Assembly: GCF_900155865.1 (NCBI RefSeq)
Contig: NZ_LT707006.1
Location: 89,751 to 153,750, forward strand
Reading direction: 5' to 3'
DNA length: 64,000 bases
Source of the DNA: Bacteroides bouchesdurhonensis
Lineage (GTDB): Bacteria; Bacteroidota; Bacteroidia; Bacteroidales; Bacteroidaceae
How positions within the stretch are numbered: the stretch's first letter is position 1; the number at the start of each line of letters is the position of its first letter. The notes under the pieces were generated by a model. It saw only the letters and a list, made by a program, of their open reading frames with translations. It did no database searches and was not told the origin of the DNA. A program made the position numbers and the translations under genes. Of this stretch, positions 56,534 through 64,000 are shown one piece after another.

Positions 56534-57484
56534 CTATTTAAACCAATACTTAGGTTTATAGATATTCTTTAGTTTTTCCTTACTTTTATAAGCCCTCAAC
56601 ATACGTCGCAATCTCATTCGATAATTATTACCATAACCATAAGGGGACAAATACTTTTGTTCTTCACGAGGCTTATCAATGATCCGGTCGAAGAATGCCA
56701 CTAACCTTTCCTTCCAATCCAAATAGTTATCCTGATTAAGCCACGGTTCTGATAGAATGGATAAGTATTCTTCGTCATTCGTATCCAATTGCACAATGCG
56801 CTCAACAAGTGCTTCTAAAGAAGGATAATCGGAAGCGTCAATGAAGGAAGAAGGATTAAAATCTAATCCTACTTTTCTATTTCCCCCAAATATAGGCAAA
56901 GAATTCACAAGCATAGGTTCCATTATTTTCTCTGTAGTATACCCGTCACGCATACTGTTTTCAAAAGCAATATTAAATTTATACTGACTTATGAATTCTC
57001 TTTTATTCTCTACAGGACCACCGACATTGTTTTCAAACCTGCCTCCGGAATCAACCTTCTTATACTCTGAGAGCAAATGGAAAAAACGGTTTCTTTCAGG
57101 CGAAGCATTAGCATTTGAAACAACAAAACTGCAAAATTTACGATTTAATACAGCTTCCGCATCAATTATTTTAGGGGTTGCCAGCTTCTCTATATCATAA
57201 AGAACGTAGTAAGGCAAACGCATGTAGCGATCTCCAAATTCCATCAAATCAAAGCCAATGGCATAATCGCAAAGATTAAAATCCGGAGTTATGTTCTCAC
57301 CGACATAGAATATTTTCACACAACTATCATACTGCAGGTTCTCATAACCGAATATAGAATAGATCAAATAATCAGGATCCTCACAGACTTCAACCTCATA
57401 TTTCTGTGACAGTAAATCAATAAAGAAATTACAGTGACTATCGAAAGTCGGCCAAAAGTCTGCAAAATTAATTTTCAGTTTCAT
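56534..57484 (-). CDS. GT10 fucosyltransferase
   Basis: The 316-residue protein matches alpha-1,3/1,4-fucosyltransferases. It has FYVGENITPDFNLCDYAIGF near residues 90-109 and the GDP-fucose-binding block KFNIAFENSMRDGYTTEKIM near 165-184. PMLVNSLPIFGG follows, and the C-terminus is basic and amphipathic (RRMLRAYKSKEKL), as in the membrane-attaching tail of Helicobacter enzymes. It should add fucose to GlcNAc-containing glycans, producing Lewis-like structures. The heptad repeats that control acceptor length in H. pylori are absent. Confidence 0.92.
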   Translation of the reverse strand: MKLKINFADFWPTFDSHCNFFIDLLSQKYEVEVCEDPDYLIYSIFGYENLQYDSCVKIFYVGENITPDFNLCDYAIGFDLMEFGDRYMRLPYYVLYDIEKLATPKIIDAEAVLNRKFCSFVVSNANASPERNRFFHLLSEYKKVDSGGRFENNVGGPVENKREFISQYKFNIAFENSMRDGYTTEKIMEPMLVNSLPIFGGNRKVGLDFNPSSFIDASDYPSLEALVERIVQLDTNDEEYLSILSEPWLNQDNYLDWKERLVAFFDRIIDKPREEQKYLSPYGYGNNYRMRLRRMLRAYKSKEKLKNIYKPKYWFK

Positions 57485-57579
57485 CGTTCATACTATTAAA
57501 ATAACCAATCAATAAAAAGGCTCAAATACAAAATTAGATTCATATTACACTTAAAATAGGACTATACACAATAGGCATT

Positions 57580-58893
57580 CTATCTTAGTTGGAATTTGTC
57601 CTTTTTTCTCTTTATTATTATTTCCAGGTTCAAAGCACTTAATAATTGACTAAACATTAAAAGGAATAAAGGGACGGAGGGAACAAGCAAACGAGTCCAT
57701 TCCTCCTGAGCTCCTACAAAAACAAGAATCAGGCTACTACACGATGCAGTATATATCAAAACAGACAAATAAGGTACTTCTCTTCTTCTCCAAACATTTA
57801 CAGCCAGAAAAAGAGTATATACAGCAAATAAAAGATAAAGAATATTCAATTTCATCTTAACTATTGGCTTAGCTACATACGAATCAAATACATTTCTATT
57901 GCCTGCATAAGCTGCAATTTCGACAGTTTCTTTTATAAATTTACTCAAATTACTTGTAATAGAAGCAGATACTACACGATGCACATCTAATAAAGAATAT
58001 TTCTGATTCAAATAACTAAATTCCTTATAATACGGATCTACAGTTTCAGCTCTTCCCGACTCTAAGATCTTCTCAATGTCCACTTTAAGATCGGATCTTG
58101 TCACTACTTCTGGATTGAGTAAGTCCCTTTGTCGAACAATACAATACTGATTGAGCATACCAATGCCGGAAGGGGTAAACACCCCATACGTTTTTTGAAA
58201 GGCAAAACTATAACATAGAACTACTCCTACCACTAAAACTACCCCACCTAGCCCCCAGCAAGCACTTTTCTTTCTTCCTTTCAAAAAGAAAGCTACAAGC
58301 CAAAAACAGAAAAATACAGGTAGCAAATACAAGAAAGAAGGCCGCAACATACAAAGCAAACATAAACAAGCAGCAAATCCGACAAAATAACTCTTTTTGA
58401 ATTGTGTCCATCCACCAATTACAAAATAAAACAGAAAAACACTCCCTGTTATGGCCAAGGATTCTGTCAAAATAACATTATTCCAACTTGTAATACCCGG
58501 AACTAAGCAATAGAATATGGTCATCCAAAATGAAATGACAGTTCTATTACAAAAGAATTTCACTAGTCTATAAAAGTAACGAACAGACAACAGAAAGAGA
58601 GCAGATTGAACGCAAACAACTGCCCAATACAATAAGTTCTTACCAACTAATGTTCGCAATATTCCCAACAATATTGGATAAACAGGAGTTCTCGACCAGT
58701 CTATCTTACCCGAAACAAATACATCCCAAGCATTAACATATCCAATAGAATCTGGGAAATCTTTCCAGCCAATATAAAACAGATTAAGAAAGACACTAAT
58801 AATCGCTATGGCATAAATCCATCGCAATTGTATTTTTTCTTCGCTCTGACTGACAACTTCTCTAATAAACAGATAAAGTTTACTTGCTTTCAT
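57580..58893 (-). CDS. GT-C type membrane glycosyltransferase (ArnT/PMT-like)
   Basis: The 437-residue protein has about ten membrane helices and an acidic first periplasmic loop, [18 protein letters not shown] near residue 40. [13 protein letters not shown] follows. This is the layout of GT39/GT83 enzymes, which use a polyprenyl-phosphate sugar donor. [13 protein letters not shown] is a further conserved-type segment. Sugar and acceptor cannot be told. Its start overlaps the FAD oxidoreductase gene by 14 bp. Confidence 0.75.
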   Translation of the reverse strand: MKASKLYLFIREVVSQSEEKIQLRWIYAIAIISVFLNLFYIGWKDFPDSIGYVNAWDVFVSGKIDWSRTPVYPILLGILRTLVGKNLLYWAVVCVQSALFLLSVRYFYRLVKFFCNRTVISFWMTIFYCLVPGITSWNNVILTESLAITGSVFLFYFVIGGWTQFKKSYFVGFAACLCLLCMLRPSFLYLLPVFFCFWLVAFFLKGRKKSACWGLGGVVLVVGVVLCYSFAFQKTYGVFTPSGIGMLNQYCIVRQRDLLNPEVVTRSDLKVDIEKILESGRAETVDPYYKEFSYLNQKYSLLDVHRVVSASITSNLSKFIKETVEIAAYAGNRNVFDSYVAKPIVKMKLNILYLLFAVYTLFLAVNVWRRREVPYLSVLIYTASCSSLILVFVGAQEEWTRLLVPSVPLFLLMFSQLLSALNLEIIIKRKKDKFQLR

Positions 58894-60451
58894 GATATTC
58901 CTCCTCTGTATTCACTGCCCAAACATTTTCTTTATCATTACGGTTACTCCGAATATTATCCACCACTTCCATTGCAGTAAGCATGGAATGATCCATATTA
59001 TTATAGCGATGTTGCCCGTTACGACCAATACAGTATAAATTAGGAATAGTATCTAGAAAAGCTTTTACTTTATCCAATTCATAGTAACTTCCAAAATAAG
59101 AGGGGTAAGCTTTCTTTACTTTAATTCGCACACTATCCAACACATCCTGCGAGTCAATTATACCGATATGATCCAGTTCTTTAATAGCCATTTGTATAAA
59201 TGCCCTTTCATCCATTTCCCATAATGAATCTCCTTCTGAGCAGAAATATTCCAGCCCTATCCATACAGTATTCTTATAATCAGCGACCAGATATGGTGAC
59301 CAATTATTAAAAATCTGCAAGCGACCAATTTTGACATCACGTTCCTGAATATAAATCCAAGTATCAGGAATGCGATTTCTATAAGTTTTAATGCTTGTCC
59401 GATTACTTATTTTCAGGTTCTTCATCAATAAGCCTACTGTAATAAAATCTCTATAAGGCAGTTCTGCTGCTATTTTCAATACATCCTGTGGTAATTGAAT
59501 GCCTTTAATAGCTGGGATCAACTCTTTTAGAGGCATAGAGGACAAGAAATAGTCGCAGCAAATATTGTGTACACCGTCTTTGTCCAGTACATCTACTGAC
59601 ACGACCTTTTGGTTACGAATATGTACAGCCTGAACAGTCCGATTCTTATGAACTTCTCCCCCCATAGCCTCAATATCGGTAGCCACTGTTTCCCACAATT
59701 GTCCAGGTCCATATTTAGGATAAATAAACTCTTCAATAAGAGAAGTCTCCACCTCTTTTTTATTGATAGAAGATGAAAACTGTTTTCTGAACATATCTTT
59801 CAATATTGTCAGAATAGATAATCCTTTAACTCTTTGTGAGCCCCAATCTGCTCCCAGAAGGGAAGGATGTATTCCCCATACTTTTTCTGTATAGTCTTCA
59901 AAAAACATCGAATAAAGAGGCTTTCCAAAACGATTAATATAAAAATTCTCTAATGAGTTTTCCTCCCTCTTTCTCACACATGAATATAAATAACCACTTC
60001 CTGCAGCGATTGTACGCCCCAATCCCATATTAGTAAATGTCTGTATTTTAAGAGAAATAGGATAGTCAAAAAACTTGCGTAGATAAAAGATACGAGAAAC
60101 TCTCTCTCTTAATAAACTAACTCTATCTACACATTCAGGATCAGGTCCTCCTTTTAATAGCTCTTTCTCTTTTTCCAAAAGCAGATCATCTAATGCTGGC
60201 GCACCCTGCAGAGGCATGATCTGGCTCCACCAATCCATGACCTTCTGGTTCTTACTAAAAAAACGATGTCCCCCAATATCTATCCTGTTGCCATGGTAAC
60301 AAATAGTTCTTGATATACCACCAATTTCATCCGACTGCTCAAAAACAATGGGGTGAACTCCTATATTCTGACGCAGAAATTCATAGGCACTAGTTAAACC
60401 TGCAGGACCAGCTCCCGCAATTACAGCAATTTTCTTTTGTTTATCTGTCAT
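58880..60451 (-). CDS. FAD-dependent oxidoreductase, UDP-galactopyranose mutase-like
   Basis: The 523-residue flavoprotein has the Rossmann motif [16 protein letters not shown] (residues 10-25), then [12 protein letters not shown] and [13 protein letters not shown]. It has the general fold of UDP-galactopyranose mutase and protoporphyrinogen oxidase-type proteins, with the C-terminal [18 protein letters not shown] typical of mutases in glycan loci. It probably isomerises or oxidises a nucleotide- or lipid-linked sugar. It is longer than Glf (about 370 residues), so classical Galf synthesis is not certain. It overlaps gtrA by one base (TAATG). Confidence 0.82.
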   Translation of the reverse strand: MTDKQKKIAVIAGAGPAGLTSAYEFLRQNIGVHPIVFEQSDEIGGISRTICYHGNRIDIGGHRFFSKNQKVMDWWSQIMPLQGAPALDDLLLEKEKELLKGGPDPECVDRVSLLRERVSRIFYLRKFFDYPISLKIQTFTNMGLGRTIAAGSGYLYSCVRKREENSLENFYINRFGKPLYSMFFEDYTEKVWGIHPSLLGADWGSQRVKGLSILTILKDMFRKQFSSSINKKEVETSLIEEFIYPKYGPGQLWETVATDIEAMGGEVHKNRTVQAVHIRNQKVVSVDVLDKDGVHNICCDYFLSSMPLKELIPAIKGIQLPQDVLKIAAELPYRDFITVGLLMKNLKISNRTSIKTYRNRIPDTWIYIQERDVKIGRLQIFNNWSPYLVADYKNTVWIGLEYFCSEGDSLWEMDERAFIQMAIKELDHIGIIDSQDVLDSVRIKVKKAYPSYFGSYYELDKVKAFLDTIPNLYCIGRNGQHRYNNMDHSMLTAMEVVDNIRSNRNDKENVWAVNTEEEYHESK

Positions 60452-60879
60452 TACATCTTACTTTTAGCATTAAAAAGGAAATAACGTCTACCTAAAAAAT
60501 TCCACATATATACTATTATAGCAGTTACTAATTTAGATAACATATAATACAGCCCTACAACATCCGTAAACAGATATATAAGGACATTATTCAATATTAG
60601 CCCTATAACACCAATTAATCCAAATAATATAAACTCTACCTTTTTGTTCTTAATCTTTGAGTCACGAAAAATCCATTGAGTACTAATGACATAATTAACC
60701 AATAAACCAGCAAGAAAAGATATTGTAGCAGAAATCAAATAATGCAGACGAACATACTCAGTTAGAAAAAATAATAATCCAAAATCTACAACAAAAGCTA
60801 ATCCACCAACTAGAGTATAACGAAATAACTGTATAAATAGATTTGTAGTATTCTCAAACAATATTTTTCTATATAGCAT
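60451..60879 (-). CDS. GtrA family membrane protein (second copy)
   Basis: The 142-residue four-helix protein has [20 protein letters not shown] near the start and [20 protein letters not shown], the GtrA pattern. It is not a close copy of the GtrA at 50254-50664. Its stop overlaps the start of the FAD oxidoreductase gene, so flippase and oxidoreductase are made together. No GtrB-type GT2 adjoins it, so it may use a sugar carrier made elsewhere. Confidence 0.9.
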   Translation of the reverse strand: MLYRKILFENTTNLFIQLFRYTLVGGLAFVVDFGLLFFLTEYVRLHYLISATISFLAGLLVNYVISTQWIFRDSKIKNKKVEFILFGLIGVIGLILNNVLIYLFTDVVGLYYMLSKLVTAIIVYMWNFLGRRYFLFNAKSKM

Positions 60880-61107
60880 AATCGTTATTTCATTTATACT
60901 CTTACAAGTTAGCCAAACAAATATGACTTTATTTGTTTAAAGTGCAAAGATTGTCTTTTTTATCATAATATGCAATACATCTATCTAAAATTTTAAAGAT
61001 CATTGAATGACTATAATAGCCTGAAAATATTAATAATACCAACTATAAAAAAGCGTTTAGGCAAATAACTTATCCCTCTAAAAGTTACTATATCAAAAAC
61101 TTTAAAA

Positions 61108-62082
61108 TCATACCCCCTTATCCGAGGGTCTATTAAAGAAAAAGCCCACTTCCTCTTTCGTAAACCATGTATCCAAAAAATTCATTGTTTTCGCATAATT
61201 ATTATCCAAGACACACGATTTTTTCTCAAGTAAGATAGATAGTATCGACACATGCAATCGAGTCGAATACACAACAGAATAATCACATAGAAATTGTATA
61301 GCCGTTTTCACATTATGAGGGCGAATAATATTTTTCCAATAAAAATCAATCACTTTATAAGTTATTTGAACGGAGAAAAGATGATCTACCTTCTCTGTAC
61401 ATCTATGTAACTTTTCCAATCTTTTATAATATTTAGGGCAAATATCTAATGTAGGCCAGTCATGGATTTCTGCTCGACTTGGAATAATATTAAGTTCCAG
61501 TTCTTCGCTCAATTCTTTATCAGCCCTTTTTGCAAATAATATTTTATTTGTTTCAACTGTTCTTCTATATCTAGAAATATCTACAAAAAAAGCCATATCT
61601 GGAACCAAAAGAAGCTTATTAGGAAAATGCTTGTTCAAAATCTCATAAGATTTATAATCGCGAAGACAGATAATGACGTTAGGATGAGCATTATAAAAAC
61701 TAGCATCTTCCAATAAATTCTTTTGCTCCTGATAATATACACTCTGTGGAAATACAATGACTCGATTTTCAGGAAAGTCCTCTATTACTTTTTTCCTAAA
61801 TTGATGATGAGCTGGCCATAGATCTCCCCAATTTCCACCACCATGCAAAATAATAATAGTATCTTTTGAAATTACAGGTTTAGAGTAATAATCAATATTT
61901 GTGGAATATACACATTTATATGGCAATTGCTCTAAAAAACGAAGGGTACCCTCCCATATCAAAGTATCTCCCAAATTTGAATGATAAGGCAAATCTAAGT
62001 ATATATAATCATTATCAATAAAAGGAATTAATCGATTATTTATGACATTTCTCAACTCTTTTATTTTATCCTTATATCTCAT
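61108..62082 (-). CDS. Polysaccharide pyruvyl transferase family protein
   Basis: The 324-residue protein shows the family pattern: LPYHSNLGDTLIWEGTLRFL near residues 27-46, then IILHGGGNWGDLWPAHHQFR near 77-96. DYSVVYSTRLHVSILSIL near 268-285 has the conserved TRLH segment. These enzymes add a ketal pyruvate from PEP to a sugar, giving acidic groups on capsules or EPS. The gene is more AT-rich than the core genes. It has no close operon partner on either side. Confidence 0.9.
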   Translation of the reverse strand: MRYKDKIKELRNVINNRLIPFIDNDYIYLDLPYHSNLGDTLIWEGTLRFLEQLPYKCVYSTNIDYYSKPVISKDTIIILHGGGNWGDLWPAHHQFRKKVIEDFPENRVIVFPQSVYYQEQKNLLEDASFYNAHPNVIICLRDYKSYEILNKHFPNKLLLVPDMAFFVDISRYRRTVETNKILFAKRADKELSEELELNIIPSRAEIHDWPTLDICPKYYKRLEKLHRCTEKVDHLFSVQITYKVIDFYWKNIIRPHNVKTAIQFLCDYSVVYSTRLHVSILSILLEKKSCVLDNNYAKTMNFLDTWFTKEEVGFFFNRPSDKGV

Positions 62083-62277
62083 CTCTTATAGATCATTACA
62101 ATTATCACGATAAAATTACATAAATAATATATTAGTCACATTCTATTTCAATTTGTTTAATATCATTTATACATAATAATTGCAGAAATAAAAACGTCCC
62201 TCATTTGCATAAACAGTTCTCATTATAAGCTCAATATAATTTCATACAATTTGTAATCACTTATATAAAAGTATTTA

Positions 62278-62285
62278 TATCTTTG
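62278..62285 (+). promoter_or_regulatory. -7 element of the plus-strand GT2 gene
   Basis: TATCTTTG, 21 bp before the ATG at 62307. No -33 at normal spacing. Confidence 0.5.
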
Positions 62286-62306
62286 CCACACAACTAATAT
62301 TTTTTT

Positions 62307-63308
62307 ATGAAAATTTCCATAATAATACCTGTGTACAATGTTTCACAATATATTGAACGATGCCTAAATTCTGTATTGACACAAAATTACTCGGGAGCAT
62401 TGGAGTGCATTCTGATAAATGACTGTACTCCAGATAACAGTATAGAAATAGTTCAGCAAATTATAAAAAGATATGGTGGTCCCATCCATATACAACTCGT
62501 CCATCATATCCAAAACAAAGGATTGTCAGTTGCAAGAAATACGGGCATCCAACATGCAACTGGAGATTATTTATACTTTTTAGATAGCGATGATCAAATT
62601 ACTCCTAATTGTATTTCAGAGCTAGCAGAACTAGTATGTAAATACAATGATGTAGATATTGTACAGGGAAACATAGTAGTAACAGATAAGCGTTTTGAGT
62701 GGTTAGAAATTTCTCAATATAAATTTCCCGAATATACAACAGATACCGTATGGATAAGAAGCAATATGCTCACATTTATTCCACCAACAGCATGGAACAA
62801 GTTAATTAAAAGGAGTTTCATATTGGAACATAAGCTTTGGTTTAAAGAAGGTATCATACATGAAGATGAGCATTGGAAGTATTTTGCACACAAATTGATT
62901 CGTTCCATAGCTTTTTGTAATATCCCAACTTATTATTATTACATCAATGAAAGCTCTATTATGAATTCAAAATTCAAAGACAGAAGTTTTCAATCCTGGA
63001 TGTGTATTTTTGAAGAGTATTTGCCTACCATAACAAAAAAAAATGAGTATAAAGATATTATACTTCGTATTGCTACTTTCCAGAAAAATCTGCATTTACT
63101 CGAAAATCCTTCTGTCTATACAGAAAGTTATAATAAGTTCCTAAAAAAACAAATACATTCGAAAACAATCCCGTTATCCATAAAATTTTCTTTTTTATAT
63201 ATGCTCTATCCATCACTCAGCATTAAAATACTAAGTAAGCTCTTTTTCCGTAGATCATACAAAATAATACGCCAGCTCGAAAAGCTACAAACGGAGAAAC
63301 ATGGATAA
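62307..63308 (+). CDS. GT2 family glycosyltransferase
   Basis: The 333-residue protein is a GT-A fold GT2 enzyme: ISIIIPVYNVSQYIERCLNS at the N-terminus, LINDCTPDNS, SVARNTGIQHATGDY, and the metal-binding DSDD near residue 95. The base-like HEDEHWK lies near 190. It adds a sugar from a nucleotide donor to a growing glycan. It is the only gene of the locus on the plus strand and has its own promoter, so it was probably added separately. The C-terminal third is basic and AT-rich in codon use. Confidence 0.9.
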   Translation: MKISIIIPVYNVSQYIERCLNSVLTQNYSGALECILINDCTPDNSIEIVQQIIKRYGGPIHIQLVHHIQNKGLSVARNTGIQHATGDYLYFLDSDDQITPNCISELAELVCKYNDVDIVQGNIVVTDKRFEWLEISQYKFPEYTTDTVWIRSNMLTFIPPTAWNKLIKRSFILEHKLWFKEGIIHEDEHWKYFAHKLIRSIAFCNIPTYYYYINESSIMNSKFKDRSFQSWMCIFEEYLPTITKKNEYKDIILRIATFQKNLHLLENPSVYTESYNKFLKKQIHSKTIPLSIKFSFLYMLYPSLSIKILSKLFFRRSYKIIRQLEKLQTEKHG

Positions 63309-63358
63309 TCAGTGAACATCTACTTCTCCAACTATAATAGAAAAAATAGCTTATAACA

Positions 63359-64000
63359 TTATCTACTGCTACGATAATGGGTCAAATAATAAAAGATCCA
63401 AAAGCGAGTTATTTTTCTGGCTCTTCTATGATACTTTGACTCAATAGCTCCACTTGGCAATGCAGCTATTTCTTTAATTTTCAACCTCATATCTTTAACA
63501 GGATCTTTAAAATCTTGTATTTTCACCATCAACATTATCTCTTTAAAAATCAAGAGACAAGTTCCTATAATTTTAGACCTAATTTCATATAGTTCTTTCC
63601 CTTCAAAAATTGAATGCTTAACCATGAATTGTACACGAGTATATTCTGCCAAAAAATAATGATAGAGGTTCATAGGAGACTTTGTATGACAGATACTTGT
63701 CTGTCGCTCTACATAATGATAGAATGGTTTATCCACCCAAACGATATTCTCACAAATAGCTGTCCATTCATACATCACAAGTCTATCTTCATAATTTTTC
63801 CCCTCTGGAAATTTTAAAGATGCAAGAAAATCTCTTTTATAAAGTCGAGTACATGCCGAACAACTTACTTTCTCCAAGAACATATCTTTCAAAACCTCTT
63901 TAGAGGTACGGATAAAAACAGCACCGGAATTCTGATAGGGAGACTCAGAAGGTTTAGACTCATATTCGAGCAAAAAGTTACAGTATGCGATATTCACATC
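63359..64000 (-). CDS. GT2 family glycosyltransferase, C-terminal part (5' end outside window)
   Basis: Only the last 213 or so codons are present; the frame is still open at the right edge, and the apparent start near 63997 is an internal GTG. The part seen contains KVSCSACTRLYKRDFLASLK and KNYEDRLVMYEW, the catalytic ED region of GT2 enzymes that use DSDD-type donors. PFYHYVERQTSICH follows. The donor-binding N-terminus lies beyond the window. It faces the plus-strand GT2 across a 50-bp gap. Confidence 0.82.
   Translation of the reverse strand, partial: DVNIAYCNFLLEYESKPSESPYQNSGAVFIRTSKEVLKDMFLEKVSCSACTRLYKRDFLASLKFPEGKNYEDRLVMYEWTAICENIVWVDKPFYHYVERQTSICHTKSPMNLYHYFLAEYTRVQFMVKHSIFEGKELYEIRSKIIGTCLLIFKEIMLMVKIQDFKDPVKDMRLKIKEIAALPSGAIESKYHRRARKITRFWIFYYLTHYRSSR

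Overview
The window is a chromosomal segment of a Bacteroides-like gut Bacteroidota. Several things support this. There are many promoters with the Bacteroides sigma-70 signature (-7 TAnnTTTG, in two cases with a -33 TTTG exactly 19 bp upstream). Most starts are A-rich rather than Shine-Dalgarno. The families DUF3109, DUF5723, BACON and DUF2807 are present, as are TlpA-type envelope proteins. The gene order ftsZ / yqeY-like / recO / tRNA-Glu / rpsT / gyrB and the operons rimP-nusA-infB and sufBCDS also fit. No species is claimed. No CRISPR array, rRNA operon, prophage or susC/susD pair was seen.

Region 1 (1-38.3 kb) is mostly ordinary core genome. It holds the end of ftsZ, a GatB/YqeY-like gene, recO, tRNA-Glu-rpsT, gyrB, gpmI, corA, rnhB, a K+-dependent membrane pyrophosphatase, an envelope or glycan group (a transglutaminase-like lipoprotein and a GH36 alpha-galactosidase), the cvpA-sufB-sufC-sufD-sufS operon and rimP-nusA-infB. 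Exceptions inside it are a two-domain aspartyl protease gene broken by an in-frame stop codon, a short decayed lipoprotein-like ORF, and a tandem 21-bp repeat next to rnhB.

Region 2 (about 37.4-43.3 kb) is a decaying accessory island. It contains a fused nucleotidyltransferase-HEPN protein, a YgjP-type metallopeptidase, a 719-bp stretch of composition unlike its surroundings, a truncated PIN-like fragment, a RhuM gene with a previously easy-to-miss 59-codon ORF in front, the 3' end of an NtrC-type regulator gene, an internally deleted ISAs1-type insertion sequence that still has both terminal inverted repeats, and a DUF2807 gene cut off at the edge of that element.

Region 3 (43.4-50.3 kb) holds an ECF sigma factor with its probable anti-sigma partner and an ECF-type promoter, speA-argB, aroK, a nitroreductase, a viroplasmin/RNase H protein, and an 846-bp repeat-rich spacer.

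Region 4 (50.3 kb to the end) is a surface-glycan locus, nearly all on the minus strand. From upstream to downstream it has a GT2, an opposite-strand GT2, a polysaccharide pyruvyl transferase, GtrA, an FAD-dependent mutase-like oxidoreductase, a GT-C membrane protein, a GT10 fucosyltransferase, an MsbA-type ABC exporter, a polysaccharide deacetylase, a GT-C::GT2 fusion, a stand-alone GT-C paralogue and a second GtrA. The last three together resemble the GtrA/GtrB/GtrC glycan-modification system, but with the GtrB-like enzyme fused to the GT-C enzyme and the GT-C half duplicated. I consider this the most promising system-level observation in the window.
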